A DNA stretch of 64,000 bases. Source: Bradyrhizobium sp. CIAT3101 (GTDB lineage: Bacteria; Pseudomonadota; Alphaproteobacteria; Rhizobiales; Xanthobacteraceae). Shown here piece by piece: positions 45,749 to 56,769 of the stretch. The stretch is from assembly GCF_029714945.1 (NCBI RefSeq), contig NZ_CP121634.1, forward strand, positions 8,329,001 through 8,393,000. The letters run 5' to 3'. Both the position numbers and the translations under genes were made by a program. The number at the start of each line of letters is the position of its first letter. The stretch's first letter is position 1. The notes under the pieces were generated by a model that worked only from the letters and a program-made list of their open reading frames with translations, ran no database searches and had not been told where the DNA came from.

Positions 45749-46073
45749 CTCGCTGAAGCTCGCCGTAGACGACGATTGATTGATCAACTTAGCCGCGGCA
45801 AGGCCATCTACCATGATGGCTTCCGTAATCCCCAACTGAAGAGAACGTTCTGATGGCAATCAAAACATACAAACTCCAACATGAACCGAGCTACGCGCGC
45901 TTCCCTGACCGTAATGGATCGCACCATCGGCGACTATAGCGTCTGTCGATGTTTCGAAAATCGGACGATCTCCTCCTTTGGCCATCGTAGTGTCGAAGGC
46001 AGGACTGGAAACACACAGACGACGCGCTTCGCGGTCGCGTGGATTGAAGAACAAGCATCTTGAGAGGACTTCT

Positions 46074-46823
46074 ATGGGCAAGCCAGTTGTAATTGTGGTC
46101 GGCGCGGACAAAGGCGGGGTCGGAAAAACGACCGTATCTCGCACGCTTTTGGATTATTTTAGCGCGAATAATGTGCAAACCCGCGCATTCGATACCGAGT
46201 CGCCTCGCGGGACACTGAAGCGCTTTCACCCTGCGATTACCGAAATCGTCGACATGACGAGAACCGCGGACCAGATGAAGATCTTCGATACGCTGAACTC
46301 GGGCCTGTCCGTCACGGTCATCGACGTTCGAGCCGGACTGATGTCACCAGCCCTGGCGTCCCTACGAGACATCGGCTTTTTGGACGCCGCCCGATCTGGC
46401 CAACTCACCTTCGCCGTGTTTCATGTGTTGGGATCGTCCATCGCCTCGCTAGACGAGATCGCGGAAACAAGCGATTTCATGGGGGGCGCAAAATACTTCC
46501 TGGTCAAGAACTTCATCAACGACACCCAGTTCTTTCAGTGGGATCAGTCGACCTACAATTCCTACTTCAACCGCATCAAAGACGCCACTGATCTGACCAT
46601 CCCGAAACTTAACGAGATGGCCTATGAACAGGTCGAGGTCGCCTCTGTTCCGTTCGTCAATTTCGTTGCGAACAAGGGACAACACGAGGACGCCGCGAAC
46701 TTCTCGTTTGTGTTGCGCGGTTACGTACGGCACTGGCTTGCCAATGTCTGGAGCGAGTATGACCGGATCAACCTAACAGACCTCGCGGGCGCGAAGTCGG
46801 TGACCCGTGCGGGCGAAAGATAG
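46074..46823 (+). CDS. ParA/MinD-like P-loop ATPase
   Basis: A 249-residue ATPase with the deviant Walker A motif ADKGGVGKTTVSRTLL near residue 12. An aspartate in AFDTESPRG near residue 40 stands in the Walker A-prime strand position. The start at 46074 has GAGAGGA before it; a longer frame begins at 45978. The C-terminal half (IPKLNEMAYEQVEVASVPFVNFV) is not from a known ParA. No parB or centromere repeats are seen, so chromosome partition is unlikely. It is followed 14 bp later by a second P-loop protein. Confidence 0.75.
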   Translation: MGKPVVIVVGADKGGVGKTTVSRTLLDYFSANNVQTRAFDTESPRGTLKRFHPAITEIVDMTRTADQMKIFDTLNSGLSVTVIDVRAGLMSPALASLRDIGFLDAARSGQLTFAVFHVLGSSIASLDEIAETSDFMGGAKYFLVKNFINDTQFFQWDQSTYNSYFNRIKDATDLTIPKLNEMAYEQVEVASVPFVNFVANKGQHEDAANFSFVLRGYVRHWLANVWSEYDRINLTDLAGAKSVTRAGER

Positions 46824-46837
46824 CCGCTTGCGGACCC

Positions 46838-47527
46838 ATGCGCACTGGTTTGGCGATTTTGCCCACCCCCGTCTACATCATCTGCTCTGCAAGCCCGCAG
46901 GTCGGAAAGACACTGATTGCTCGGCTCTTGAGCGAATTCTTGCTGCTGAAGAACGGTGCGGTGCTCTCCTTCGACATCAACCTAAGGGAGCCGTCCTTGC
47001 TCGACTATCTCCCTTCCATCACAGAGACAGCGGATGTCACGGATACCTATGGCAAAATGCAGCTAGTTGATCGACTTGTTCTAAACGACGGAGTGGCCAA
47101 GGTGATCGACCTTGGCTTCCACGCATTCGACGAGTTCTTCAAGATGTGTGGCGAGATCGGCTTCCTGAGCGAGGCGATACAACAAAGGGTCGTACCAATC
47201 GTGCTATTCGTAGCGGATACTGACCGTGTCTCGGCCCGTGCGCATGAAATGCTGCGGCGGCTGATTCCGACGCAAATTCTGATCACCGTCCATAACGAAT
47301 TCTTCGTCCGCGGCGACTTGTTCGAGGCCATGAACCAGGGCCGCGTCATCCGTTTGGCGGCACTGCCGGTATTTCTACATAACTACATCTGCCGACTAGG
47401 CCTGTCTTTCACCGGCTATCTACGCCATGAGAGGGACCCTACGTCGGAACTTCATCAGTGGATTCGGCAGAATTACACGATTTTTCGCAATATCGAAATG
47501 AGCGTGATCCCCCAATGGTCGTCTTGA
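46838..47527 (+). CDS. second P-loop ATPase, paired with the ParA-like gene
   Basis: A 229-residue protein with a P-loop variant (CSASPQVGKTLIARLLSEF near residue 18) and SFDINLREPSLLDYLP, mirroring the TESPRG part of its neighbour. It lacks the usual glycine run before GKT. It starts 14 bp after the ParA-like gene, so both are one operon. Likely a diverged partner; role unknown. Confidence 0.65.
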   Translation: MRTGLAILPTPVYIICSASPQVGKTLIARLLSEFLLLKNGAVLSFDINLREPSLLDYLPSITETADVTDTYGKMQLVDRLVLNDGVAKVIDLGFHAFDEFFKMCGEIGFLSEAIQQRVVPIVLFVADTDRVSARAHEMLRRLIPTQILITVHNEFFVRGDLFEAMNQGRVIRLAALPVFLHNYICRLGLSFTGYLRHERDPTSELHQWIRQNYTIFRNIEMSVIPQWSS

Positions 47528-47800
47528 CGCAGAACACAGGTCGTCCGAAGGCGGGAATTGGAGTCGATCTGTTGCGAGGATCTAGAAATTGTAGGTGTGC
47601 CTAATACCTCTGATCCCAAACGCGGGTATAGCCAAATTCACTCGCACGATTGCGTCTCAGCTCGAACACTTTGGCATGCAGTTTAGGTGCATTCGCCTGA
47701 GCGGCGTAACACCGGTCACGTCCTTTAACGGGTGCTGACACGCATCGGCCCCGCGAATGAGGGCGAGCCGTCTCGGGACCTACGACACAGGGAATGATAA

Positions 47801-49336
47801 GTGAATCTCTCCACATTGATTGAGCGCAATGCAGCGTTCGCTCCTACCAAAGCTGCGATCAATTTTGAGGGCCGCACCTTAAGTTACGCCGACCTTAATG
47901 GACGCATCGGCCAGGCTGCACAAGCTCTACAAAGTGCGTTTGGCGTCAAGAGAGGCGACCGCGTCGCCATCCTGAGCCTCAACCGCCCCGAATATCTAGT
48001 TCTCCTCTACGCTTGTGCCCGGCTCGGGGCGATATTGGTTCCGTTGAATTGGCGATTGGCGGTGGCCGAGCAGCTTTTCATCCTGTCCAACGTTGGTGCT
48101 AAGGTTCTGGTCCTTGAGCAGGCTTTCGAAGCGGTTCTGCCGATTTTGTTGGATACACTGCCCGATATTGCAACCGTAGGCTTCGGCTTTGCGTCTTGCA
48201 GTGCGTGCACATGGGAAGGCTTGTTGGATCAAACAGCGGGAGACAGCTGCGATTCCTGCGCAGGCCTGGCCGACCCACTTCTGATCGTCTACACGTCAGG
48301 CACCACTGGCCGGCCGAAGGGAGCGGTGCTGCGCCAGGAGGCCTTGCTCTGGAATGGCGTGATGAGTCAACACATGCACGCCCTGACACCCGACGATCAT
48401 GTGCTGACCGTCTTGCCGTTATTCCACGTCGGTGGGCTCAACATTCAGACGACGCCTGCACTACATCTCGGCGCGACTGTCACGATCCATCCGCGCTTTA
48501 CGACTGAGGCTACCCTTGCCGCGCTAAAAGATGACCGCCCCACTTTGACCGTCCTGGTGCCTGCGACCATCCAGGCCTTGACCGACGATCTCACGTGGTC
48601 CAGTACCGATCTTTCATCACTGAAGGCGATTTCCGTCGGCTCAACGACGGTGCCGCAGTATTTGGTTGATCGCCTGGTTGCCCGCCGCGTGCCGGTCCTC
48701 CAGGTTTACGGCTCCACGGAGACGAGCCCCATTGCGATTTATACAAGGCTTGGCGGAGACCTTTCGCGGAAGGGCTCGACCGGCCTGCCCGGGCTATGCT
48801 GTGAAGCTGTTGTCATGGATGATGCCGGTAATGAGCCGCCCGCAGGGACTCCCGGTGAGATCGTTGTACGCGGGCCCAACGTTTTGCAGGAATATTGGGG
48901 CAATCTTCCCGCCACGCGCGAGGCTATGCATGACGGGTGGTACCGTACGGGCGACATCGCCCGTCGCGACGCCGACGGATACTTCTGGGTCCATGACCGT
49001 AAGAAAAACCTGATCATTTCCGGTGGAGAAAACATCTATCCGGCGGAGGTCGAGCGCGTACTTTTGGAGCATCCTGATGTTGCGGAATGCGCTGTGATCG
49101 GTCGACCCGATCCCCAATGGGATGAGGTGCCGATAGCCTATGTGATCAGGCGGCCCGGATCCCGTATAGACGCGGGAACACTCATAACGCATGTGCGATT
49201 GCATCTTGCGCGCTTCAAGGCTCCGCGCGAAATTCTCTTTACGGAGGAATTGCCTAGAACGGCACTGGGCAAGGTTCAGCACGCTATACTCAAAAGACTG
49301 GATTCTCGATTAGATAAAAAGGATTTCGGCGACTGA
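47801..49336 (+). CDS. AMP-forming acyl-CoA ligase
   Basis: A 511-residue adenylating enzyme that joins an acid to CoA. It has the ATP motif YTSGTTGRPKGAVL near residue 165, VYGSTETSPIAIY, GWYRTGDIARRDADGYFWV near residue 380, and the C-terminal KKNLIISGGENIYPAEVE with the catalytic lysine in PRTALGKVQH. It starts at GTG 47801 after GGGAATG. The acid is not clear. Its place downstream of a biotin carboxylase suggests a shared acyl-CoA route. Confidence 0.85.
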   Translation: MNLSTLIERNAAFAPTKAAINFEGRTLSYADLNGRIGQAAQALQSAFGVKRGDRVAILSLNRPEYLVLLYACARLGAILVPLNWRLAVAEQLFILSNVGAKVLVLEQAFEAVLPILLDTLPDIATVGFGFASCSACTWEGLLDQTAGDSCDSCAGLADPLLIVYTSGTTGRPKGAVLRQEALLWNGVMSQHMHALTPDDHVLTVLPLFHVGGLNIQTTPALHLGATVTIHPRFTTEATLAALKDDRPTLTVLVPATIQALTDDLTWSSTDLSSLKAISVGSTTVPQYLVDRLVARRVPVLQVYGSTETSPIAIYTRLGGDLSRKGSTGLPGLCCEAVVMDDAGNEPPAGTPGEIVVRGPNVLQEYWGNLPATREAMHDGWYRTGDIARRDADGYFWVHDRKKNLIISGGENIYPAEVERVLLEHPDVAECAVIGRPDPQWDEVPIAYVIRRPGSRIDAGTLITHVRLHLARFKAPREILFTEELPRTALGKVQHAILKRLDSRLDKKDFGD

Positions 49337-50298
49337 TGACCCCACTCTTGGCGTGGTCGCATGCTGCCTGCGCCCTCGCCCTCATACGCTTCATCCGCGC
49401 GCGGTGGTCGCCCGCATGCGTCAAAAGAACCAGCGGGCATCTCAGTTTTGCAGCGATCGCGTTTTGACACGGGGAAGAGCAATATTCCGGGCAGCCGTTG
49501 CCTCGGGCATTTTGCATAGTCGGCGAATCAACCATCGTCGAGCCAAGGATCAGATCGACTTAAGTTGTGTGTCACGAGTCATCACCGAGTTTTCGGGACG
49601 GAAGTTGACACACGCGCGAAAGATGTCAGGTCTTGTCGATTTGTCGCTTCAACAAGCGCGCGAAGGCGCCACACTTGCTCGGTATGAAGTCGGCCGAGGT
49701 TGCTTGAAGAATTGCAGAGCAGAATGCACATGAGACGGCCGGAGACTACTCGATACCCGTTCAAAACATCATCTGCTTCGATATAGCTCGCGGACTACGG
49801 CAAGCAAAGAAAGCGAACGCTCAGCAGCTTTCCAGGGGTAGCGACAGATCGTCATTGCGACCGACAATTGGACTTTCGAAAGGTGTGTCGATCTGAAGTA
49901 AGACTGACGTGCACGACCCGATTCCCCTCTCATCCTGGGGCCGCTCGAAATATCATTGCCGCTGGCTGGCGTGACGTTCATAGAATCGGGCCGTGTGTTG
50001 ATGAGTTCGCACTCGCGCAGCAAAGGTCAGTCGCCGCGACAGATGGCGGCCCGCTTATCTGAACAGCGCGGTGGCCTCTGCCTCCGCGCCAAATGGAAGT
50101 AGCGGGTAGCTGAGACATGCAAATGTCCTGAGTTGCGCCGCAGCACTTCCGAAAGGCGCCTTGGTCGCCGTCTCCCGACGCCCATTTACCCAAACCTGAA
50201 AGATCCACGTGATTCAGATTCAACCACCCGAGGGACCCACCATCCGACATTGCTTGTCCGATCGGAAACCGCCTTCCGACTCGATCGTGTCCCGTTGC
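49337..50298. other. gene-poor stretch before the IS256 element
   Basis: Nearly 1 kb with frames up to 126 codons on plus (49353-49733) but cysteine- and arginine-rich and unlike any protein I know. No repeat or promoter found. Confidence 0.4.
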
Positions 50299-51689
50299 GT
50301 GGTGTAGCTGGCGGCGGGAGACCGCGTTCGCCGGCAAGAGCCGGGCAGGTCAGCTGGCGATCGCCGGAAGGCTGACAGTGGGATCATCGCTCAACGGCGC
50401 GATGGTTTCCAGCGTCATATAGCGGGCGCGCTGGACGGCCCATTCATCATTTTGCTCGAGCAGGATCGCGCCGATGAGGCGGACGATGGCGTCTTCATTG
50501 GGGAAGATGCCGACGACCTCGGTGCGGCGCTTGATCTCGCCGTTGAGGCGCTCGATCGGGTTGGTCGAGTGCAGCTTGGTCCGGTGTTGCGGCGGGAACG
50601 TCATATAGGCGAGCACATCGGTCTCGGCCTCGTCGAGGAAACCGGCAAGCTTGGGAAGCTTGGGGCGAAGCTGGTCGGCGACCTTCCGCCACTGTACTTG
50701 TGCGGCCTCGGCATCGTCCTGGGCGAATGCCGTGGCAATGAAGGCGGAGACGACGCGGCGGCCGCTCTTGCCGGCATGGGCCAATGCATTGCGCATGAAG
50801 TGCACGCGGCAGCGTTGCCAGCTGGCATTGAGCACCTTGGTCACGGTGGCCTTGATGCCCTCATGGGCATCGGAGACGACCAGCTTGACGCCGCGCAGGC
50901 CCCGGCGGGCGAGTTTGCGCAGGAACGCGGTCCAGAACGTCTCGGCCTCGGACGGGCCGATATCCATGCCGAGCACCTCGCGCCGGCCATCGCTGTTGAC
51001 GCCGACCGCGATGATCACCGCGACCGAGACGATGCGCCCGTTCTGGCGCACCTTCACGTAGGTGGCATCGATCCACAGATACGGCCAGTCGCCCTCGATC
51101 GGACGGGCGAGAAAGGCCTTCACCTTGTCGTCGATCTCCGCGCAGAGCCGGCTTACCTGGCTCTTGGAGATGCCGCTCATCCCCATCGCCTGCACCAGAT
51201 CGTCGACCGAGCGGGTCGAAACGCCTTGCACATAGGCTTCCTGAACCACGGCAGTGAGCGCCTTCTCGGCCATCCGGCGTGGCTCCAGGAAGCCCGGGAA
51301 ATAGGAGCCTTTGCGCAGCTTGGGGATGCGCAGCTCGACTGTGCCGGCCCGGGTCTCCCAGGTCCGGTCGCGGTAGCCGTTGCGCTGGGCCAGACGCTCG
51401 GGGTTCTTCTCGCCGTAGGCTGCACCGGTTTGGCCTTCGACTTCCAGCTCCATCAGCCGCTGGGCGGCAAAGCCGATCATCTCGCGCAAGAGATCGGCAT
51501 CAGGGGTCTTCTCCACGAGCGTGCGCAGGTTCATCATATCGTCGGTCATCGGTGGTTCCTCGGTTGCGTTGGCGTGTCGCAACCCGATCCTACCGGAGAA
51601 CTGCCGGTGACCACCGTAAAGCCGCCCGCCCGCTACGGCGCTAGTTGAGGCGCGCGTCCGGGCGGCTTTGCTCTACCGAGCTACACCAC
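50299..51689 (-). mobile_element. IS256-family insertion sequence
   Basis: The ends share the inverted motif GTGGTGTAGCT (50299-50309 and, inverted, 51679-51689), giving an element of about 1.39 kb, right for IS256 family. It carries one transposase gene on minus. I see no matching 8-9 bp target duplication. Confidence 0.75.
50350..51549 (-). CDS. IS256-family transposase
   Basis: A 399-residue mutator-type DDE transposase. Family marks: [60 protein letters not shown] (first D), [18 protein letters not shown] (second D), [14 protein letters not shown], and [26 protein letters not shown] (catalytic E). I start at the ATG at 51549, with AGGAA seven bases before; the frame begins at 51582. The gene looks intact, so the element may be active. 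Confidence 0.93.
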   Translation of the reverse strand: MTDDMMNLRTLVEKTPDADLLREMIGFAAQRLMELEVEGQTGAAYGEKNPERLAQRNGYRDRTWETRAGTVELRIPKLRKGSYFPGFLEPRRMAEKALTAVVQEAYVQGVSTRSVDDLVQAMGMSGISKSQVSRLCAEIDDKVKAFLARPIEGDWPYLWIDATYVKVRQNGRIVSVAVIIAVGVNSDGRREVLGMDIGPSEAETFWTAFLRKLARRGLRGVKLVVSDAHEGIKATVTKVLNASWQRCRVHFMRNALAHAGKSGRRVVSAFIATAFAQDDAEAAQVQWRKVADQLRPKLPKLAGFLDEAETDVLAYMTFPPQHRTKLHSTNPIERLNGEIKRRTEVVGIFPNEDAIVRLIGAILLEQNDEWAVQRARYMTLETIAPLSDDPTVSLPAIAS

Positions 51690-52570
51690 CACCGGGGGCA
51701 CGACCTTCCGACTCGGCTCTACTCTCCTGCGCAAGGCAGTTGCGGGAATTATACCACCGATACTCAAGGCTAGTTGACGGCATCTCGTTCGGCCGGTGGC
51801 AGCGCTGGCTCCTTCTCGAACCTGCTTCCGAAGTCCTGACGCTCGCTTTCGGCGGGCTGCTCCTGTTGCTGGCGCTTGCCATTTCGACTACTCGCACCCG
51901 CTCTCAAGAGGAGTGTTTGAAGGCCTCCGATGTCACGGCTTGTCTTCTCGGCCAGTTGAACGATGCGATGGTTGGCGGGGGGATTGGCCGCGGCGTGCCG
52001 ATTCCTCTTGGGGATTTTCCCGACGCGCTAATCAAGGCTGCGCTCGCAACCGAGGACCGCCATTTTTATGACCACGTCGGGATCGATATCCCACGAGCTC
52101 TCCGCGTACTGCTGCTGGGGGGGCAGAACGGCGTCCGCGACCAGGATGGTTCCTCCATAAGCCAGCAACTCGCCCGGACTTTTCTTTTGAATGCCGGGCG
52201 CGGCATTGGACACCCCATCAAACAGGCATTGCTTGCGGTTTGGCTTGAATGGAATCTGACCAAAGATGAAATTCTGAAACTTTATCTAAACTGTGTTGAT
52301 ATGGGCGGCGGCATTCTCGGCGTTGACGGTGCGTCGCGTTTTTACTTCAATAAGCCTGCCCGCGATATCACTTTCGCTGAAGCTGCGACGCTGGTCGGCC
52401 TGATCAACGCGCCGACCGCTCACATCGACCGAACGGCCGCGCAGGCTCGCGCTAATGCGGTACTGGATAACCTGGTCGAAGCCGGATTCATGACTGAAGA
52501 CCAAGTGCTCGAAGCACGCCACAACGCAGCCAGAGTGGTCCTGAGAGGTAAGGAAACTCGGCCAAATTAG
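51668..52570 (+). pseudogene. truncated GT51 peptidoglycan transglycosylase
   Basis: The readable part has a membrane segment (LTLAFGGLLLLLALAIS) and the GT51 domain: ALIKAALATEDRHFYDHVGIDIPRAL with the catalytic glutamate in EDRHFY, QDGSSISQQLARTF, IKQALLAVWLEWNLTKDEILKLYLN, and ITFAEAATLVGLINAP. Only 300 residues remain and the transpeptidase domain is missing. The frame's first codon lies inside the IS256 end (to 51689), so the IS probably removed the true start. The stop is at 52568-52570. A functional monofunctional enzyme cannot be ruled out. Confidence 0.65.
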
Positions 52571-53217
52571 ACGTGCAGCTCAGAATCGTTAAGATTTTCC
52601 AAGATGCGCGCGCTGCGAACAGACAAGCGGTTGTTCCATCGCAAGATCCAACTCACCTTGATTCTTGCAACGGCTCACCCGAGCTCACTCTGAAGGTGAA
52701 GTATGGTGAACTCAATCTTTCTCGTTGTCGGCTGTTGTTAGGCGGCGATAATTACGTACCTAATCCGCCAACGACGTCGCCGATCGAACTTCGAGTGCTG
52801 TGTGTGTCTACGCAAACTTACTTCGCTAGCAACCACAGCCGCACCCGGGCAAAGATCCTCTGGGCTTCTCGACTTCTGTCCCGCTGAGTCTGTTGCTTGA
52901 ATTTGTTATAAAGCTGCAAGAGTGCTCAGCCCGTACAACTGCCGACGCTTCGCGAAAAGGGGCGCCACGCCTGTCTTGAAGGACGCATCAATTTCACTTT
53001 CAGAATACTAAAATACCGAATTACATGAAATCCAAAAGCTCCAACTAGTCATCATGGCTTCAACAAACGCATGTATAGGCTCCGATCAACGCATCAACAT
53101 GCAATAACGTGAGCTGAATGACTGCGGCTCTTTTGAGCATCCAAGCGTCAGTCTTCGACCTCCCAATTCTTCAGCAGCACGCCCTGCTGAAAGGATATTT
53201 TGTTGGAGTTTTCATTC
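52571..53217. other. gene-poor stretch before a small ORF
   Basis: A frame at 52573-52887 has no recognisable features. A+T content rises around 52900-53050. Confidence 0.35.
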
Positions 53218-53463
53218 ATGGATCAAACGTCTTCACAACAGAAGCAAACATTGGACGCTCTAGTGAGCGTGGCATTTGAGAAATCATGGCGTTTCGTAGA
53301 GAAAGACCCATTCCTGACCCATAATGCCGAGGCATTGCTGCGCGCTCGGCTACGTCTCCACCTTGAACGTTCATTGAAAATGGGTGAGAAAAACGTGCTT
53401 CATCTGGCAAACAACGCGATCTGGAATTTGCGTACAGAACTTGGACGGCGGCCCGAACTATAA
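53218..53463 (+). CDS. hypothetical small protein (81 aa)
   Basis: An 81-residue helical protein (MDQTSSQQKQTLDALVSVAFEKSWRFVEKD, then LRARLRLHLERSLKMGEKNVLHLANNAIWNLR). The frame starts with six more residues at 53200. The regular helices and charged pattern support coding. Not recognised; the tail faces nifA. Confidence 0.5.
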   Translation: MDQTSSQQKQTLDALVSVAFEKSWRFVEKDPFLTHNAEALLRARLRLHLERSLKMGEKNVLHLANNAIWNLRTELGRRPEL

Positions 53464-53727
53464 TGGACTATAATGCCGCCTCAATGGAGGCCGCGAAGTC
53501 GACCGCAAGTGCGACTGCCGCCGTACGACGCACCCAACTTGCATTACCTTGAGCGCCTCCTGTCGCAGCTCGCGAAACCGACCAATCGTCGCACATACTC
53601 CGTCGTTGAAGTATTGTAGGTAAGCATAAAGATGCGCCCCGTCATTGTGCACCCGATTGGCACTTGGTATGCCGCCGGCCGGCCAGTGTCTCGCGTACCA
53701 AGCCTGTCGACCAGGTTCAGAAGCGAC

Positions 53728-55545
53728 TCACAGGCGCTTAATTTCGATGCAATATTTCCTCAGTGCGTATCCGATTTGGCGCGGTGTGAGTCCGAGTAGG
53801 CGCGCCGCCTTTGCCTGCACCCAGCCAGCTTTCTCCATGGCAGCAATGAGGCGCTCGCGATCCGTCAGCTTGCCACCGCTCAGGATGCCTCCATCGACCG
53901 GCTCAGCCGCGACAGGCGGACCCAGGACCGCAACCGGCGTTGCTGCCTCAGGTGTTGGCGTAACTGCCGTGGGGGTTAACTCACCGATCAGCGCGGCCCG
54001 AGGCTTCGCTTCATCCAATCCGCTCTTCCACAGCAGCGCGGAAAGGCATTGACCATGGCAGCAGGCAAAATCGTTCCTGACGATGAATGGCCCCGGCGCC
54101 AGTGTAGCCGTCCGTTGCACGCAATTCTCGAGTTCACGCACATTGCCTGGAAATCCGCAATTCATTAGCACGTCTAAGGCACTCTGATCGAACGTCAATG
54201 TACGACTGTTCTTGCAGTTGAAGTTCTTGAGAAACTCAGCGGCAAGCAGCGGAATATCGCTGCGCCTTTCGCGCAAGGGAGGCAGCATCAACGGAACTAC
54301 GCTAATACGATAATAGAGATCAGCGCGAAACTCGTTCTTTGTGACCGCCCCTTCCAGGTCCTTGTTGGTTGCAGCAATCACTCGGACGTCAACTTTCATC
54401 GTGTGGCCGCTACCCACCCGCTCAAACTCTTGCTCCTGAAGAACCCGCAACAACTTCGCCTGAAAAGCCCCTGAGATCTCGCCAATCTCGTCTAGAAAAA
54501 GGGTTCCCTTGTCGGCTAGTTCGAAGCGCCCTTTGCGCGAATTAAGGGCGCCGGTAAAGGCTCCTTTTTCATGGCCGAACAATTCGGATTCCAGGACGGT
54601 CTCGGGCAGCGCCGCGCAGTTCATTTTGATGAACGGCCGTTTTGCACGCGGGGATAGCTCGTGAATTGCCTTGGCCACCAGCTCCTTGCCGGTGCCTGAT
54701 TCACCTCGGAGCAGAACCGTGGCATTTGACCTGGCTACCACCGCGATCTTGTCGAGCAACCCGCGGAGTGCCGGACTGGTACCGATAATACCATCGATGT
54801 GAACCTTTTTACGCTCACGCGCTGGCTGCTTGAATTCGAGTAGCTCCTTCTGCCACCGGTAGCTCTCCGCCATGAGGCGCTTGCGGTCGCGCGCGACCAA
54901 GCGATGGAGCTTCACCGCCTGTCCAATCAGGTTTGCGATCATGGTGAGTAGCCTGACATCGCAATCGAGTGGGAACATCGAGTCCAGGTCGGGCACACGC
55001 TCAATAGATAGGGTGCCAACGACCTTTTCATCAATGCTTATGGGAACCCCAATGAACGATAATCGCATGTGGTCGGACGCACCGAGCACATCCAGGTCAG
55101 CTGCGCTAAATGCGGGATGCTTGGCGATGTCTTCAGCGACAAACGGCATGCCCGTTGTCACAATCTCCTCAATCGCCATTTGCGGTAGGCGCATGCGGTA
55201 GCGTTCATCGCTTCCTTCGCTCCACCCAGCGCCAACCGCAATCTCGGGTTCGTCATCGTCCGCTAGGAGAGACACGACACCGTGCCGCATCTGCAAAGAC
55301 GACTGCAGCAAATCGATGACGTTTGCCAGCGCGACTTCGAGTCGCGAAGGACTGGCGAGCATGTTCGATATTTCGAACACTCCTCTGAGCGCAATTTCGT
55401 TCACCGGCAAGACCACGGGATCGTTCGAGCCTTCTTCAGGGCCGTGCCATTCGCATTCGGACTCACTCTGCACCTTGACAAGTTCGACGCCGCCCTTGCT
55501 CTCTTTGCTTGCAGTTAGTTCGCACTTCGAAACATCGTCTTGCAT
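53728..55545 (-). CDS. nifA: NifA, sigma-54 activator of nif/fix genes
   Basis: A 605-residue regulator, the length of Bradyrhizobium NifA. Domains: N-terminal GAF near 60-215; AAA+ ATPase near 250-480 with GESGTGKE (281-288), the sigma-54 contact loop GAFTGA (328-333) and LFLDEIGE; C-terminal Fis-type HTH near 575-600. The inter-domain cysteines C463, C475, C495 and C500 give C-x11-C-x19-C-x4-C, the oxygen-sensing signature of rhizobial NifA. It is not next to fixR here, and I find no sigma-54 promoter directly upstream. Confidence 0.96.
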   Translation of the reverse strand: MQDDVSKCELTASKESKGGVELVKVQSESECEWHGPEEGSNDPVVLPVNEIALRGVFEISNMLASPSRLEVALANVIDLLQSSLQMRHGVVSLLADDDEPEIAVGAGWSEGSDERYRMRLPQMAIEEIVTTGMPFVAEDIAKHPAFSAADLDVLGASDHMRLSFIGVPISIDEKVVGTLSIERVPDLDSMFPLDCDVRLLTMIANLIGQAVKLHRLVARDRKRLMAESYRWQKELLEFKQPARERKKVHIDGIIGTSPALRGLLDKIAVVARSNATVLLRGESGTGKELVAKAIHELSPRAKRPFIKMNCAALPETVLESELFGHEKGAFTGALNSRKGRFELADKGTLFLDEIGEISGAFQAKLLRVLQEQEFERVGSGHTMKVDVRVIAATNKDLEGAVTKNEFRADLYYRISVVPLMLPPLRERRSDIPLLAAEFLKNFNCKNSRTLTFDQSALDVLMNCGFPGNVRELENCVQRTATLAPGPFIVRNDFACCHGQCLSALLWKSGLDEAKPRAALIGELTPTAVTPTPEAATPVAVLGPPVAAEPVDGGILSGGKLTDRERLIAAMEKAGWVQAKAARLLGLTPRQIGYALRKYCIEIKRL

Positions 55546-56769
55546 CTCACTCTCGATCTCGCGCTTACACTAACGGCGCCAGGAGATAACACTTGTTCAT
55601 GGCACGATGATAAACAAGCTTTCATTTGCTTCATGCTCCTCTAAAAAGATTCTGTGGGAACTCCGTTGAAATACGACCGACGTCGAGCCAGCAAAGCAGA
55701 GCAGCAATTTCTACCGCGTCTACGCATCCGACCACATCTGTTCTACGTCAGCACAAAGAACTTGCGTGACTTGGTCTTAACTCCAAAACAAAGATCAGCT
55801 TTCCATTCGCGCGATCCGCCTTGTGGCTATGATCTTCTGCAGATGCTCCACGCACAATCAAAGCCACAACAATAGATGTCGGCGTCCATGTTCATCGCGG
55901 TCTGACATTCGACAAATGAGCGACTCTCCCCGTTCGCCCTGGTGGCATTCACTCTCGCCAAAGGCGTGCAGGATTTGGACCAATGCGATAGGGAGAAAGC
56001 TGACATGATTGCGACGCAGTGTCACGCCGCGCAAACAACTTAGCACCTTCCGGACATGTGGCGCGTGCCGTTCCGAACAGCAGTAACCGCGGTGTATCCG
56101 CTCTTCGCTTGAAAGGTCCCATCGGGGACACGTGCGCCCGCCTCGTTTCGTATGAGCGCAACCTGGACAATCGTGCGCGTTGTCGGAAATGCTTCAAAAC
56201 ATGCAAAGGCTGACAATTTGTTTGCGAGCCGACGAGCATCACGTCCGCTGGAGCATCGATGGCAGAGAGCCTCCGATGCGCAGGAAACGAGGCTGCAAGA
56301 TTTCGCCGCGGTGATCTGAGAATGAGGCTGCGGCCGGATGCCTTTCAATTTGCCCTCTCTCTTGCTCCAAACCGGGCTCTTGACTGCCAGGAGGCTGTGG
56401 CCATCGAGAACGGCAGCTTAAATGTAAGCGTGCAGATCGGCTCCAAAAGGGTAAATTGTCTTGGCGTCCTTCAGCGGGATCAGGAATCAGACGTGGCAGC
56501 CTAATACGTCCGATTTATCCGTTAGCCATCCCACAGACGACACAATATGAGCAAGCTTCGCTCCGGGGTTTTGCAACCTTTGACTTCATGAAGTGATCTA
56601 GAGGCGCACTCGCTCCAGGGCTCCTTGGCCCTTCACCAGCAAGCCCGTTTGTCGACGCTAAGTCTCCCCATAGGACAGCCGACCCGGCTCGGCGGGAAAA
56701 CACTTCATCGACGGAGCCAACAAGCTCATGAGACATCGTCGTAGGATCGGCGAGAATATGCTATGTGGT
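55546..56769. other. gene-poor stretch between nifA and nodZ
   Basis: About 1.2 kb. Short frames on both strands; the minus-strand 56515-56736 frame (73 codons) lies just downstream of nodZ but resembles nothing known. No nod box found. Confidence 0.4.

Noticed and set aside
50452..51648. 398-codon plus-strand frame opposite the IS256 transposase
   Set aside because: Antisense shadow; the minus strand encodes a clear DDE transposase.
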